Assembly: GCF_014633365.1 (NCBI RefSeq)
Contig: NC_068346.1
Span: 33,274,639 to 33,338,638 of the forward strand
Direction: 5' to 3'
Source: Diospyros lotus
Lineage: Eukaryota; Streptophyta; Magnoliopsida; Ericales; Ebenaceae
Length of the DNA: 64,000 nucleotides
The notes under the pieces: model-generated
Database searches by the model: none
Seen by the model: the letters and a program-made list of their open reading frames with translations, nothing else
Told to the model about the DNA's origin: nothing
Made by a program: the position numbers and the translations under genes
In this document: positions 1 to 13,095 of the stretch, in pieces
Layout: every line of letters starts with the position of its first letter
How positions within the stretch are numbered: position 1 is the first letter of the stretch

Positions 1-1451
1 CTCATTCGATTCTATCTTCTTCAACCCCAAGTCAAGGTAAGAATAAAATAACTATTTTTTTATTTACTTCATTGTTAAATAAATTTTACATGTGTCAAAC
101 TTGATAAAATTTATATCTTACATTGCATGTTTTATCATTCCAATACAATTACCACTATGATTGCAATACAATTATCATTGTGATTGGTTTCAGGTTCAAA
201 TGAATCACACGAACAATCAATTGAAGGGTTGGAGTGAAGATGTTGAAATATATTGTGGTGGTACTTGCATCGTCACATTTGAACAAGTTTTGTGAAATTT
301 ATTTTTTTAATTTAGAACTTTTACTAAGATACTAAGTAGATGTTAATTATTTTTACATTTTTGGATGTGTTATATTAGGATTTATTTTTTGTGATAGCGA
401 TTTGTTCATCATATATCAATTCATTTTGTGTATAATATGATTTTAGTATTTTTAATTTCAAATTTTTGGATCAATTGATAGTGAGTATAATATTTGTCAA
501 AGAAAAAAATTACAAGTTTATACAATTTGCTATAAAAAAAATTGTCATTTATTAGATTTTTCAATTTTGGGTGACGACTTGTTTTTGTCACCAAATTAAT
601 AAGTTTAATTTATGAATTTATGACAATAAAATTTTAGTCACCTATCTATATATACAATTTTGAGTGATATTTTGTTTTGTTGTCACTAAAGATAATATAT
701 AATTATATAAATTTAAGACGCTTTTAAATTGTCACTAATTGATTATTCTATTCTTTGATAATTTTATTAACGTTATAAAAGTCATGCCTATAGTGACGAA
801 AAGGTTTATATGTGACAAAAAAAATTATTTTTTGTGGCGAAAAAGTTTGTTAAAAATTATATTTGATAGGTGACGATATTTATGCATCACCAATTAACAT
901 ATCGAACCAATTTATTAGTGATGAAATCAATATTTGTGACGAAAGATACTTGCCTTTCGTAACGATCTTTTGTGTCACCAATTATATGATATTTTGTGAC
1001 GTTTTAATTTGCGTCACCAAATCAAACTTTGATCAAACTATTCAGTGACGATTTGATCTAATAATGACGAAATATAAAAAAATTATAGTGACGATATTAA
1101 CGTCACTGTTGTCATAGTATTTAGTGACGAACAAAATTTTGTCACTATAAGAAATCCCATCACAACAATTTTGTGACGATTTGAACTCTAAGATGACGTA
1201 ATTTTATTAGTTTTTGTGGTAAAATTATGCGTCACTAAAGGAGATTCCTTCGATGACAACAAAAATTTCGTCACCATTCCATTATGCATTTGTGACGAAA
1301 TATAAAAAACGTCACTAATTACTTTTCCCTACGAACCTAACGTGACGATGGTTATGACGCCATAAAATCGTCACCAATACAGTTTTGTGACGAAATTTTA
1401 ATCATATGTGACGATTTTGTGTCGCCACTAATGTTCAAATTTCTTGTGGTG
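1..1451. mobile_element. Terminal part of a CACTA (En/Spm-type) DNA transposon
   Basis: The segment ends in CTTGTGGTG at 1443-1451, whose reverse complement CACCACAAGAAA matches the CACTACAAGAAA-type terminus of plant CACTA elements. From about 550 to 1440 the words GTGACGA and CGTCAC recur every few tens of bases in both orientations, as expected for the subterminal repeats bound by the transposase of this superfamily. The other terminus is outside the window, so full length and the 3-bp target duplication cannot be checked. No long transposase frame is visible. Confidence 0.75.
194..295 (+). other. Possible last exon of the CACTA-encoded gene
   Basis: A pyrimidine-rich stretch ending in TTTCAG (188-193) is followed by a frame open for 33 codons to TGA at 293-295, then by an AT-rich 3' UTR-like stretch before the subterminal repeats begin. 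The position fits the last exon of a tnpA- or tnp2-like gene. The peptide is too short to assign to a family, so this is inference from position and splice-like context. Confidence 0.2.
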
Positions 1452-2340
1452 TAATCCTTAAATTATTTGGACGGGGACTTCGATTAATCGAGTATGGACT
1501 AGCATAAGGGTTACTACCTCATTCGATATGGGAATACTGATGAGAGGATGGTGTGTCATGTGCCATATGACATGAAATGTTACTAGTAAACTTGTGGGTG
1601 GTCGTTGGGCAATAATCAGCCGAATGTGACGCCAATGACTGACTACATAATCTGGTGGATAATGGTCAAGTCATCAAGTTGCGATGGTGTGTTGATCCTT
1701 AGACTTGAACCAGCACGGTTATTTTATGTATTGGTGTGTGGAATTTGCTAATGAGTCGAACCATCCAATTGGGAAGTGAGAATGTTCATCTATATGATTC
1801 CGTATTGCTGGTATATGGATATAGGTGTTGGGAATAAGATCCGTCGCCCTTGTCGGTATTTGATGGGGTGAACATCTTATGTGATCTATTATTGATGCGA
1901 TGGGACAATCCTTGGCCAGGGTAAATTGAAAGTCAAGAAATGTGTTTCCTAAGGTGTTATCTAGTCACATTAATGGGATCTAACACATAGTTATTGAATT
2001 TGTGAGTTTGTCATTCCATGAATCTCGCTCGGTCGGGACGTTAGGTGATTGAAGGATTATAGCACACGATAATCGTCAATTGTAATAGGTTTACTTGAAG
2101 TAAGACTTCACTACCACCTATACTATTTTGAACCGCTACTAGGTGTTATTCAGGAACTCTTAGAACATCGTCAAAATTTGGAGAAGTTCTAGTAATGGGT
2201 TAAGGGGTTGACTGATACTAAAAAGGGTTTTGGTATTATCTAATTGCTAGCGGGTAGAGAACCTAAAATGTCACATACCATATAGTGTTACGTTTGGCAT
2301 CAACATCGTGTGCTCAAAATGTCTTTGGAAGTGATTGGTC
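1452..2340 (+). repeat. Retroelement-derived repeat family R1, copy 1
   Basis: This stretch has no gene. Read on the plus strand it resembles the reverse complement of 13096-14040. Shared landmarks include a phrase near 1864-1885 containing GGTGAACATCTTATGTGATC, the word CTCGCTCGGT near 2026-2035, and ATTATAGCACACGATAATCG near 2076-2095. Two diverged copies in opposite orientation point to a dispersed, probably retroelement-derived repeat. I could not find its termini or any protein domain. Confidence 0.5.
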
Positions 2341-3859
2341 AAAAGTTGATCCTTAGCTCCTTGCCAATAGTGCATAGTTAAAATGTATAGTGCATAATAA
2401 ATAGTGCAAAGTAATAATGCATAGTGTAGTGCATTATTAAAAAGGGGGCGGATTTCAACGGGGGTTTAATTTTGGGAGAAGAAGAAAATAAAGAGGGGCG
2501 AATTGTTTAAATAAGAAGAGATAGGGCATCTACCTTCATTTCTCTCTTTTACACACGCATGCTTCCTCTTTTTCTTCTTCTTTTTTCCTTTCTCCTTCCT
2601 CTAAAAATATTTTGTTGCTATAAAAATTATACGTGTAATTGTTATGCGTATAATTTTGAGACTTGGGCACTGGTAATACGCAGATCCTCTGTGTTTAGCA
2701 CGGGAAGAGATGACTGAAACGGTACCTTACTGCATACTAGGTGTGGACAGATTAGGACCATCGTAACGTGAGGTGGATACGATCTCAGTTCATAAATTAT
2801 TTCTATACCCCAACTTTACATCGGACAACAAGTATGTATTTATTTATGTATACAATTGTTGAATATGCTGCTTAAATTTTTAAACTATGTATGGTGTGTA
2901 TATTATACTTCACCGTGTGTATTTGATACACGGTAAAAAAATTATTTTTTCCTGTGCTACCATATTAGTCCCCTTCAGTAAGGCTAAAGTAGTAGATTTG
3001 AAGAAAGATTGAAAGCTACGCACAAGAGGAGAATTGGAAGGGAAACAACAATTTAATAAAGGGAAGAATAGTGCTGAAGCAAGCTGAAGTAAAAGACTCA
3101 CACATAGCATGCAACCAAGGCTCACGCAACAAGGCGGAAGCAAGCGAGCAACAGCTGTTTGGATCCGACACCCAGATCTGTTCTAGATTTGGACTAGGGA
3201 GCTTATTTCTTCTTCCTTCTTTTTTAATTAATTGTCCTATGCTCTTATTATTACTTTAGATTTTAATTAATTCTGCCATGAACTAATTTATTAAACTAAG
3301 GCCGTGTATTGGTCGAAACTATGATGGTGCAATTTTTATGATTTTATGTGATTGAATAGTTTAGGTTATGTTGAGTTGTGTGGTATTGGATTTAATGCTT
3401 GTGAATGATGGGCCATTATTTACATGATTTGATGCCTAATCTTGAGACCGAGAGGAAATAAGTTAGGGATTGCATTGTAAATACCACACACCAAAAAGTA
3501 AAATCGATTAGAGATAGAATTCGATTTCTTTGTGCAGCTTTTAGCATTAAGTTAGGAATTTCACAAATCGTAATGCGTTTTTATTTAATTAAATTTTCAT
3601 AGAGATAAAACAAGTTATTAAATGGGAATAGACTCGTTATAACCTAGAGATAGAGTAACGAATGCATTAGGAGATTTTGTTGTGACAAACTCAATTTACC
3701 AATTTATTTGCATAAAATCCATAACTTGCCCTACATAGCAAGTTCATACATGTGTCTTAGTTATTAAAATCCATTATTTCGCTTATTTGAGTCTCCATCT
3801 AAATCAATTTTCTTTTATTATTTTAATTCTCAATATTTGATAAGTTTAACTTAAAATAG
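2341..3859. other. No gene recognised
   Basis: Only short frames occur here (up to 77 codons), on both strands of the same stretch at 2910-3259, with no recognisable motif. A short inverted repeat (ACCGTGTGTA / GATACACGGT) lies at about 2911-2935. The rest is unannotated AT-rich sequence. Confidence 0.5.
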
Positions 3860-4067
3860 GTAATTCCATAAATACTTGGACTCATCCATTATATTACTTG
3901 ATATGAACTAGTATACTTGCTAGGTTTTAAGTAATCAGTGGTACGTGACTCATCACTCTTTACTATTAATATTTTATACTAATCAAAGTAGTAAACTTAT
4001 GTGTTAGTCCGTAATTGATTAATCAAAGTCTCTATAAAAAAAATCTAAAGATTAGGAACATTTAAGA
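3860..4067 (-). repeat. Repeat R1, second fragment, left of the solo LTR insertion
   Basis: About 200 bases match the sequence at about 13860-13970 in the same orientation, including the phrase GTTAGTCCGTAATTGATTAATC against GTCAGTCCGTAATCAATTAATC. The match stops exactly at the TAAGA that flanks the solo LTR at 4068-5376 and resumes after it (5382 onward, AAATCTCAT). R1 was therefore the insertion target. Confidence 0.55.
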
Positions 4068-5376
4068 TGATATTTTACTCTTGGTAATAAAATAGTTTTG
4101 ATAATGACTATATGAAAATCAATCTATACTATATGGGTTATATGAATGAGAAAATAAATTTTTAATATATGAGTCTTGAAGTAAGGTATGAAAACCTATA
4201 GAAGAAATATTGAGTGTGGTTTGTTTCAAAATATTTTTGATAATCTCAACTTGCTTTTAAAAGAATCAAAATGAGGATTTGTTAAGTTTTCAATGTTTTT
4301 AAAAGGATAGTCGACTATGTGGTTTAATACTGTTGACTATGCCTAAATATAGTCGACTATGTTATAAAGATAGTCAACTATGCATAAAGATAGTCGACTA
4401 TGCTTGTTCAGTCTGTCGACTATATATGGTATCTGTCGACTATTTTTGCATCTGTCGACCATCATATAAGGATAGTTGACTATGGCTTTTCTTCTATCGA
4501 CTATATTTGTTTATGAATTTCAAAATCCTCTTCATATTTTTGCATCTGTCGACTATGTTTATGTGTCTGTCGACTATGAAAAATTTGTGTTAGAGATAGT
4601 CGACTATAATTTCTTGTCTGTTGACTATGCCTAGTTTTATTTGATGAAATAGTCGACTAACCTATTTTATCTGTCGACTATGTGTTTCACATAATCTTAT
4701 AACGACTAGTTTTTGGCATATTTAATGCTCGCCCAACCACTCACAATGGTCCAAAATTCAAACTTACCCACCATCAACTATAAATAGGTGGTTGAAGACG
4801 CATTGAAGGCTATTGAAAAATATTGAATATCTTGAACTACTGTGCTTTCATTGTTACATCAAGCATTTAACTTTTCTCTTTATATTCTCATTTAAGAGGC
4901 TTTGATATCTTACTTTCCTATTTATTTTAAGCCTCGATCATTCATTTAAAGAGAGAGCTTGTAACTAAGAGTTGTACTCTTAGAATCTCTATTTCACGAT
5001 TTCTGTATTTTTCCTAGCAGTAGCTAGAGGGCTCATTAAATTGGGAGATTGTACATTACCTAGTCAAGGACTAGAGGACCTGCTCGTATTGAGTAGGGGG
5101 CTTGATAGTGAAGTTGGTTTTAAAATCCTTAGTGGATAGCTAAGGTAGTGGACTAAGCTTGGAAAACTGAACCACTATAAATCCGTGTCTTCTCTGCTTT
5201 CCATCTTTTCTTACTTACGTTTGCATTTTTGCTCCTATTGACTTTGTTTATTCATTGATAAGATTTCAATTTTATTCTTCACCATATGAGAGTGCATCTG
5301 CTTCTCAAAAGAAATTTTTTAATTATACCAATTCACCCCCCCTCTTGGTGTGTGCCATATCAGTTCAATTTTGTCA
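4068..5376 (+). mobile_element. Solo LTR of a SIRE-like Copia retrotransposon
   Basis: The 1309-bp segment begins TGATATTTTACTC and ends TTCAATTTTGTCA, and is bounded by a perfect 5-bp duplication TAAGA (4063-4067 and 5377-5381). Near its right end it has ATTCACCCCCCCTCTTGG, the C-rich word also found near the 3' end of the LTR next to the Copia gag remnant at 34 kb. There is no internal domain, so it is a solo LTR left by LTR-LTR recombination. It carries an array of GTCGACTAT words (4305-4690). Confidence 0.85.
4305..4690. repeat. Degenerate array of the palindromic word GTCGAC (TCTGTCGACTAT type)
   Basis: About 18 copies of AGTCGACTAT, TCTGTCGACTAT and single-base variants are spread irregularly over 385 bases inside the solo LTR, separated by 5-30 bases of unrelated sequence. 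The core GTCGAC is self-complementary. The irregular spacing differs from a normal head-to-tail minisatellite. Confidence 0.8.
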
Positions 5377-5381
5377 TAAGA

Positions 5382-5933
5382 AATCTCATTTCTAGAAAAT
5401 CTCATCACATATTCTTACCAACTTTAGAATGAGATCTCAAACAGAAAATCTAACGATTCATTCATACAAATTTGGAGAGTAGTGAATGAAAATGACTTTC
5501 CCATTAATTTATACAAAGATACATCAAATATTTAATAAGTTCGTTATACGTCATCTAAATCTAGCATTATGGCACATCACTAACAGATAATACGTACACA
5601 AAATCCTAATTAATCTAGATCAAAATGAACATTTTTTTTTTTACAATTCATATTTCACAATCAACCAAATCCCTTAATCAAACAACCATAAATCGAATAA
5701 ATCAAAGCCCCACGTCATACAACCCCAAATCAAGAAACCCAAAAATGCACAATCTAAATCAAATAAATGCAATTGCAAACCCTAAATGAAATACTTAAAT
5801 TGCAAACCTTATATCACATAACTCTAGTTGCAAACCCTAGATCAATTTTCTAATATGCAAACCCTAAATCTAACATTTGTAAAGCAAGTAGGCATAGAGA
5901 TACCTAACTTCAGGGATGACAATAGTGATAGGG
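5382..5933. repeat. R1 remainder, then a short AAACCCTA-containing repeat
   Basis: The first roughly 60 bases continue R1 after the solo LTR. From about 5760 to 5875 a loose repeat of about 30 bases places the word GCAAACCCTA four times (one as GCAAACCTTA). AAACCCTA is the plant telo-box sequence, but there is no adjacent gene for it to regulate. No coding frame is visible. Confidence 0.5.
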
Positions 5934-6541
5934 TGTAACAACCCACTTTTCTAGGCGTGTTATAACTTAAGAAATTTCGGTCTTTTTTTTTTTTTTTTTC
6001 TAATAAAACAAACTCATCATAATACAAACTCCCAAAATTTTTCATCTACCTATCTAGCATGAAAAATCATCATACATTATATACACTAGACTAGGCATTT
6101 CATCATTAGCAGGAGCAAAAATCGAACCTAACATTAACATTTGTCATAAATTAGATCATACATTATTAACTTTCAAAACGTTAAGAACTCTAAATAGAAA
6201 AAACTTAAATACATAAATTTCATAATCATAAAACATTATGCACTTGCTAAGTGCAGTCACATGCTTTTTTCGTGACTGCTTCTGCTACATCTTCTTTTGG
6301 AAGGTTTAAATATTCTAGGGACATAGTCCGAGTTAGATGATGAATCATTTAAGTAAAGGTACAATAGTCATGTTTTGTGCATGGATGCAAATACAAAATG
6401 TCCTCATTTCTTTCATTTATCCTCGTATCTGCTCTATTTTTACGACCTCCTTATTAGACAGAGGTGTATGGGTGCACCCTTGGTAGAGCAGCGATGCCAA
6501 CTCGTACTCTCAAACATGTGATGCATGATCAATAATATCAT

Positions 6542-9228
6542 TGTAACGCCCCATTTTCTCGGGCGCGTTATAACTTGGGACAATTCTAGGACGATAAATT
6601 TGTTTCCTTTAAAACTTAATGCTAAACCACATCATTCCTCGAAACGTCCTAGAATTCCCATTCATTTTTCTCAAAAGAGAATCATTATACACATTAAATG
6701 CAGAAGTAGGGATCGGACCTAATATCTTAACATTAATCATAAATTTAGATCATTGTTCCTCAACATAACTTAATACATAACTTAAGTTCTCAACTAACAT
6801 TAACCCTAAATAAGATTATTCCTCATCATTCCTTAAAAATGTTCAGAATTCAAACTAGCAAAACTTAAATACACGGGCTACATAACATACATTTCATTCT
6901 TCATGCACTCTGCTAAGTGCCATTTCATGACTCATTTATCCTCGTATCTGCTACAATCTCCATTTGGAACGTTTGAATATTCCAGGGACAAAGCCCAAGA
7001 TAGATGATGAATCATCTAAGTAAGGGTACAGAAAACATATTTCGTGTATGAATGTAATGTTTTACTCATCGTAAGGGTCAACTGCACCCTTCATGCTACT
7101 CACAATTTTTGCGTCCACCTCTTTCGAAATCGGGGTGTATGGGTGCACCCTTGATAAAGTAGTAGTGCCAATTCATACTCCTTACGGCCACAATACGCGT
7201 GATCAATGATATCAACGTGTATTTATGTATTTCATAGTCATGTCATGTATGCAATCTACGTGATGGATACATATTAGGGCATGTCAATATGATGAAAACA
7301 TTCCTGAGGATTGGGTTTCTAAACATAAATCACTTACAAACCAAGTATTTTCATAAAATTAAATTCAATTGGAAGTACCACTTACCTTCTCAAGCTTATC
7401 GAACTATCTCAATATCCATGCCTTCCTCAAAATTCGTGCATCACCTCGATTTGCATGCCAACCTCAAAATTTGCATAAATCACTTCAACTTTAAGCCTCA
7501 AAGCATCCTAATCATCATATTTGATTAAATAAGTATTAAAACCTATTTTTCATAATTTCTTGCATTTTCTTTAATTTTCTTTCTATTTCTTCCTAATTTT
7601 TTCTTAATAAATCCAAACTAAATATTTTTAAAATATTTCACTACAAAAATTCATAAAATAATATTCTTGAATTTCTGAAATTTTCTAAGAAATTTTACTT
7701 ACCTTAGCATAGCCTCTCAGGCTTTTTCGGTATACGTGTCATATCCTCGAAACGTGTGCCCAAGCTATTTTTCTCACCAAAATATTTGAAATAACCATAA
7801 AACTTCATTTCCTATTTTTCAGAATTTTTTCCACATTTCTTCTATTTTTTTTTCTTATTTTCCTTCCATTTTCTTTTTCTTTCTTTTCTTTTCTTTTCTT
7901 CTTCCTATTCCTATTCACCTTCTTCTTCCTCTACTTCTCCTGCAGCCCACGACCTTCTTCTTCAAATTCTTCTTCTTCTTCTTCTTCTTCTTCTTCTGCT
8001 CCCTCTTCCAACGCCCGAACCAGCACCGCAACCCCTCCGCTTGTTGACCTTACCACCGCCAACTGCCTCCACGGCCAACACCGTCGTCGCCGGTCATCCC
8101 CTGCTCCACTGCGCATAGCCGCAGTCATCGCGGCCGCCAACTGGCCTCCTACACGCAGCTACCCAACTGCTGCCATGGAAGCTCCACGACTGCCATGGCT
8201 GCTTCCGCCCACGCCGGTAGCCTTCTCGAACACCCACCGATCGCCATCGCACCGCTGCCATCACTGCACCATCGTTGGCCGCCCTCTGCTTGCTGCCCTA
8301 CTTCTTTCCCGCGCGGCCATGGCTGCTGCTTACAGCCATGGCTGCTGGCTGTCTGCTGCAGTCGCTTCCGGTCGCCATCTCATCCATCAACCTGACCAAC
8401 TAGCCACTAGTCTCGCCATCTCTCTCTCTACCAAGCTCTCTCCCTTTCTTTCTCTCTCACTGAGGTGAACTCCTTGGTCGCGACTTGCTGCTATTTCCTT
8501 CATTTCTCCATCTTATTTATAATCGAATTCCACCCCTCTCCTCACTGCTTTTGCCCATACTTCTTGACGTGTAAATCACTCTTATAGGACATGGAGATTT
8601 GTAGGGCGTGGAGTCGCAGAGCATGGCTTGAAGGTTGCAGGGCATGGGCATGACTGGCCTCACACGAGTATACATATATATATATAACTATTATATAATA
8701 CACTAATATTGGAAAATTATACTTTTAAATTTCAATTTTCATCTTATATCACTTGGACAACTCCGTAATTTCAATTATACCCTCAAATACTGAATTAAAT
8801 TGCATTTCAATACCGAAAACGCAAAATTAATAACTTCAAAGTTACTCGAAAATGACAATTTCGCCCCAGTGTCCTTATCGGACCATCGATTAATCTCGAA
8901 ACCACAAAAGGGTTGATCCTTATGCAAAACCAGAGCCCCCTAGGATTCCGTTGATTTTTTGGGAGTCTCCTACGACAATTCAGTTTTGCAGCCTAAATGA
9001 CAGCTGCATTTTAGTTGTACCGAAAATCATTTCTGATCCAATTTCTTTCGATATCATAAATCCTATCTCAATATGTTTGTCGAGATCATATAATTTTCCT
9101 TAGACAATTTCACTCCGAGGCATTCCCTGCAATTGATTCGGTACGTTTAACTACTATCAAACCAATTTTTCGGTATTCTAAACTTGCCTAAATTACGTGA
9201 TAATGTTACGAAAATATGGGTTCTTACA
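6542..9228 (-). mobile_element. Solo Gypsy-like LTR A2 nested in A1
   Basis: It starts TGTAACGCCCC and ends TTCTTACA, and is bounded by a perfect ATCAT duplication (6537-6541 and 9229-9233). It is 2687 bp and is a sister of A1: both share the block around GGAACGTTTGAATATTCC (6966) and a TATA-like box on the minus strand (about 8512). A CTT-rich stretch (7940-7998) and a GC-richer segment (8000-8470) give open frames on both strands, one of 97 codons at 8175. I read these as composition effects because no domain or codon pattern supports a gene. Confidence 0.88.
7962..7996. repeat. (CTT)n microsatellite
   Basis: A near-perfect TTC/CTT run of about a dozen units lies inside LTR A2. It accounts for the poly-glutamate seen in the minus-strand frame over the same bases. 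Confidence 0.9.
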
Positions 9229-10984
9229 ATCATCGTGTACATATGTATATTCCATCATCAATACATGTGAATGCACTCTATATGATATATAACATAATAA
9301 GACATGTCAACATGATAAAACCATTTACATAAACCGAGTTTAAGGTCGAACCATTTACAAGTCATATCCATTTGCATGAAACTAAATCCAATTTGCTAGA
9401 ACCACTCACATTTAAAGCAATTTATCACTAAAATCTCAAAATGCATATTGACATCGATTAACGTGCTAAGCCCTAATAATCACACTCTTGACCAAAACTT
9501 CATGCCTCAACGATCCTTGGTCATCACATTTATTCCAGAATTTCAATATCCTATTTTTTTTTTTCAAATTTTCCATAATTTTCTCCATTTTTCTCCTCGA
9601 TAAATCCAAAATAAATATTCCTCAAATATTTTCTCAATTATTTCTCCACAACAAGTCATAAAATATTTTTATAAAAAATAATAATTTTTTTTGAAAATTA
9701 CCTATGCCCCACATGTCTGCACGTGCCTTGCATGTGATATGAGAGTAAAGTTGGCTCGTGTTCTACACGCGTCGATTGTCTTCAACCTCTTGCCGGTCAC
9801 CGACGATGCTTCGATGGCTGATCGTTTTGCACCACTTCGAAGCCTATTTCAAGTCGGTCCTGATGGTATCAACCTTGGCCCGAAAACACTATTGGAGGTT
9901 CCCGAAATTGACTAAAAACAATCCGACTTCGGCAACTTTCTCGAAATTCTAGCCACCTTCGAACACCACTAAAATGACCTCGAGCACCCCTCAATTTTTT
10001 CAGAAACGATCCTCACTCACTAAAGAACAAAAGCCTCTTATCCACGACCTTTGATTCACTCTCAAACGTGAGCAATTTGAAGTTTAATTCTTGGTGTATT
10101 TGGCCACCTCAAACCCTCTATTTATACCCAATTTTTGTTCCAAAACGAGCCATGCCTAGTCCAATTCAAGCCTTTAATCCCTAATACAACCTTAGGTAGT
10201 CTCAAATCACCAAGATTTACCTCAAACACCCTTTCCCCGAATTTTTGGCAAGTCTCGACCATACCCCACCTTACCGACGTTAAATCATGGCCATCCTTGG
10301 CCCATACCCTGCCCCATTTGATTCTCCATGCCCTGAAGCCCATGTTGGGCCTTGAGGTGACCCCTTCCGACAACAGCCAGAGGCTGGTCGGCGGTGGCCA
10401 TGGCCATTTTTATAAAATTTGCAATTTAACCATCTGTTGATTCTAAATTTCATTTTGGCCCTTATTCGAAGTCCCTAACCTTTGATATCTTACCACTTGA
10501 GCCCTTAATGCCATGCTTTTCACTTGTCCTAATAAATTTGAAAAGAATATCATTTTCGACCCCTGAACAACTAGAATTCAAAATTATACTTAGGCCCGAA
10601 ACTTATGCAAAATCACGTTTGATCGTGAATTCCTTCGTTTTATCCCGAACCCACTTCAAGGTTGTTCCTTATGCAAAACTTAACTCTTCTCGAGGTTCCG
10701 TTGCCTTTTCAGAAGTCATTTACAATGATTCGATTTTTTAGGCTGCTTCATAATTGTACCGAAAACAGTCTCCAATTTGATTTTTTTTGGCGCCAAAAAT
10801 CTTATCTTGAAATGCCTGTCAATGATATTTCTTTCTTTTTAGACGTGTACATTTTGGAGTATTCCTTTCCATTGATTTGACTATTTAAGATCTTTAAACT
10901 ATCTCCTAGATTTTCTTAACGTCACGAAATATGCAATATTTCACGTAATAATGACATTTATTTATTTAAACTTAGGATATTACA

Positions 10985-13095
10985 TAGGGAATGACTATGG
11001 CTAGCAAGATGCTAACACCAAGCCCGTGATCGTCTAAGGTTGGTGACGATTTTGGAGTGAATGTGCGAGGACTAGCTAGGAAGATGGAAAGACTTTGTCC
11101 AGTAGTTGTCATTGTAGTTTGTCACACCTGCATTGGGTTTTACAATTCATCACACATTACAATCATCATTGGTAAGGGGTGGGGGCTCCAATGGTACGTG
11201 AATCCAAAGTCATCTCAGCAATGTTGCCAATGAAAGGAAACACCAACACTTGGTGGATCATGCAAAGGTTTTATCGGATTTTAAAATATTTTTAAGAATA
11301 TAATATAATATGCAACGAAAATGGATTGAAAACACCTTGCAAGAGTTGGTGGTAGCAACCATGCATGTACATATTTAAAACCATTCATCCATAGGGGGTT
11401 AGAATGGTATACCTCAATGGACGAAGTTGAAGCCAGTTGTGCTGTTGCTTTCGTTGCACCACTCAACCCGAACCCGTCGGCCTCCCGATTGTGCTCCCAC
11501 AAACCTCCTTCCACTAGTAGCCACCAACAGTCTCCAAGTGCACTTGTTCTTGGCTGACCAAGCCCTCCCCACTTGCGTAGGGGACCAAATCAAGCCACCT
11601 ATAGGTAGCCATTAGAACCCTTTGCCGAACTTATGTGCTAGTCAAGCCCGAATGAAGGTAACTGTAAGTGGAAAAGTTCTCAACGGTCAGTCCATCTCAT
11701 GGACTTAAAATAGGATTCTACTAAATATAGGGATAACAGGCTGCAAAAGCACTGTGGCAACTCTTGCCGGAATCTTGCTGGAAAATCACTGACATTATTA
11801 CTGCCGGCAACTTTTATCGTCACAGTAGTTGGAGTTACCAGAGAATAGGACTAGACCGCCACTAACTGCCTGCAAGAGTGCCTTTCCGGCACCGAAGTGT
11901 TGCTCGCCATTGACTGCCTGCGATGGTCACTTACAACACCAACAGTGAACTCCTTCATGGGACTTGCTGTCGCTGTCCGAAAGCTTCACCAAGAAGCTGT
12001 TGTGTCCAACACCTTCAACCCACAAGTTGCAACACTCGCAATCTTCTTCCTTCTTTGAAAAAGCCAAACCCACTCTCTCCCCATTATATAATATATATCA
12101 CACATATATTTACATACCCAGGGAAAGAGAAGTAGAGACTGCGCTGCCATTAATATATATATATATATATATCTAATACACACACATACAACACAAGTTA
12201 ATAACGGAAGAATGGGAAGAAGAATGCAAGCTACCAGCCGCACCATTTCTGTGCCTTATATACATATATCATATATATATATATATATATATGGGCAGAT
12301 TTGGGGAAAGGCTAGCCCCCAAATCCATAGGTCGTTTCAATCCTCTTCCTCCTAAATGGGCCAAATCCACAAGATAAATTTGGGAAAGGGTTAAAGGTGG
12401 CACGGGCTACGGGCTACAGCGCGTCTACCTCCCCTAGATCCGCTTATATATATATATATATATATATATATTACATCGGTTGCACATTCTCTACTTCTCT
12501 TCTCTTATATTCATTAACACACACACACACGAGCACACATATATTATAGAAAAATGCTACTTGTGCTCTTGGACAACACCTTAGGCTACAAAAAAAGAGC
12601 TTAAATAACAAAAAAATACCCCTGTTCAATTTCCAAAATTGTAAAAGCCTTTTTCTTATTTTTTCTCTCTTTCCTCACCCAAAGACGCCATAGTCGCCTC
12701 CTCTCTCCTCTTTTTCCCCATCCTATGGACGTCTCCAACAATCGCTTCTCGCAACTGTCCTATTGTCGCCTCACCTCTCACGCAAGATCATCGTTAAGGG
12801 ACGAGGCAAAGGTGGCGATAGGATGGCAAAGGGACAACAACTTTTGACTTTTCAAAAGTTGATGAATTTGATTTCATTAATTTTTTTTATAATATATATA
12901 ATATATAATGTATAATATGTATAATAATTATACACATTAATATTATACACATATATATTATCAAGAATTAATTACATATACAAAAATTTTCTTTTTAGTA
13001 TTATCTCGTTAAAATTATCATTAACTATTAATAATAATTTAATTAACCATTAACTCTTAACAGCAATTTAATCCCCATTAATTATTAGTAGTGGA
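10985..13095. other. No gene recognised; three (AT)n microsatellites
   Basis: Pure AT runs occur at 12153-12172, 12270-12292 and 12445-12471. Short frames of 62-86 codons overlap on both strands at 11281-12246 and have no motif. The stretch starting near 12550 (GAAAAATGCTACTTGTGC) resembles the edge of a miniature element, but no matching end was found. Confidence 0.5.

Larger units (their letters stand above)
5934..10984 (-). mobile_element. Solo Gypsy-like LTR A1, interrupted by nested LTR A2
   Basis: The element begins TGTAACAACCCAC and ends GGATATTACA, and is flanked by a perfect TAGGG duplication (5929-5933 and 10985-10989). Without the nested insertion it is about 2.36 kb. It has no gag or pol and no primer-binding site, so it is a solo LTR. 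The minus strand is chosen because CTATTTATACCC at about 10115 reads as a TATA box on that strand, as in the sister copies. Short frames inside (for example 9691-10440) lie in non-coding LTR sequence. Superfamily is inferred from the TGTAAC/TTACA ends and length. Confidence 0.85.

Noticed and set aside
8175..8468. 97-codon plus-strand frame starting MEAPRLPWLL
   Set aside because: It lies inside solo LTR A2 with overlapping frames on both strands. GC-rich composition explains the open frames and no domain is visible.
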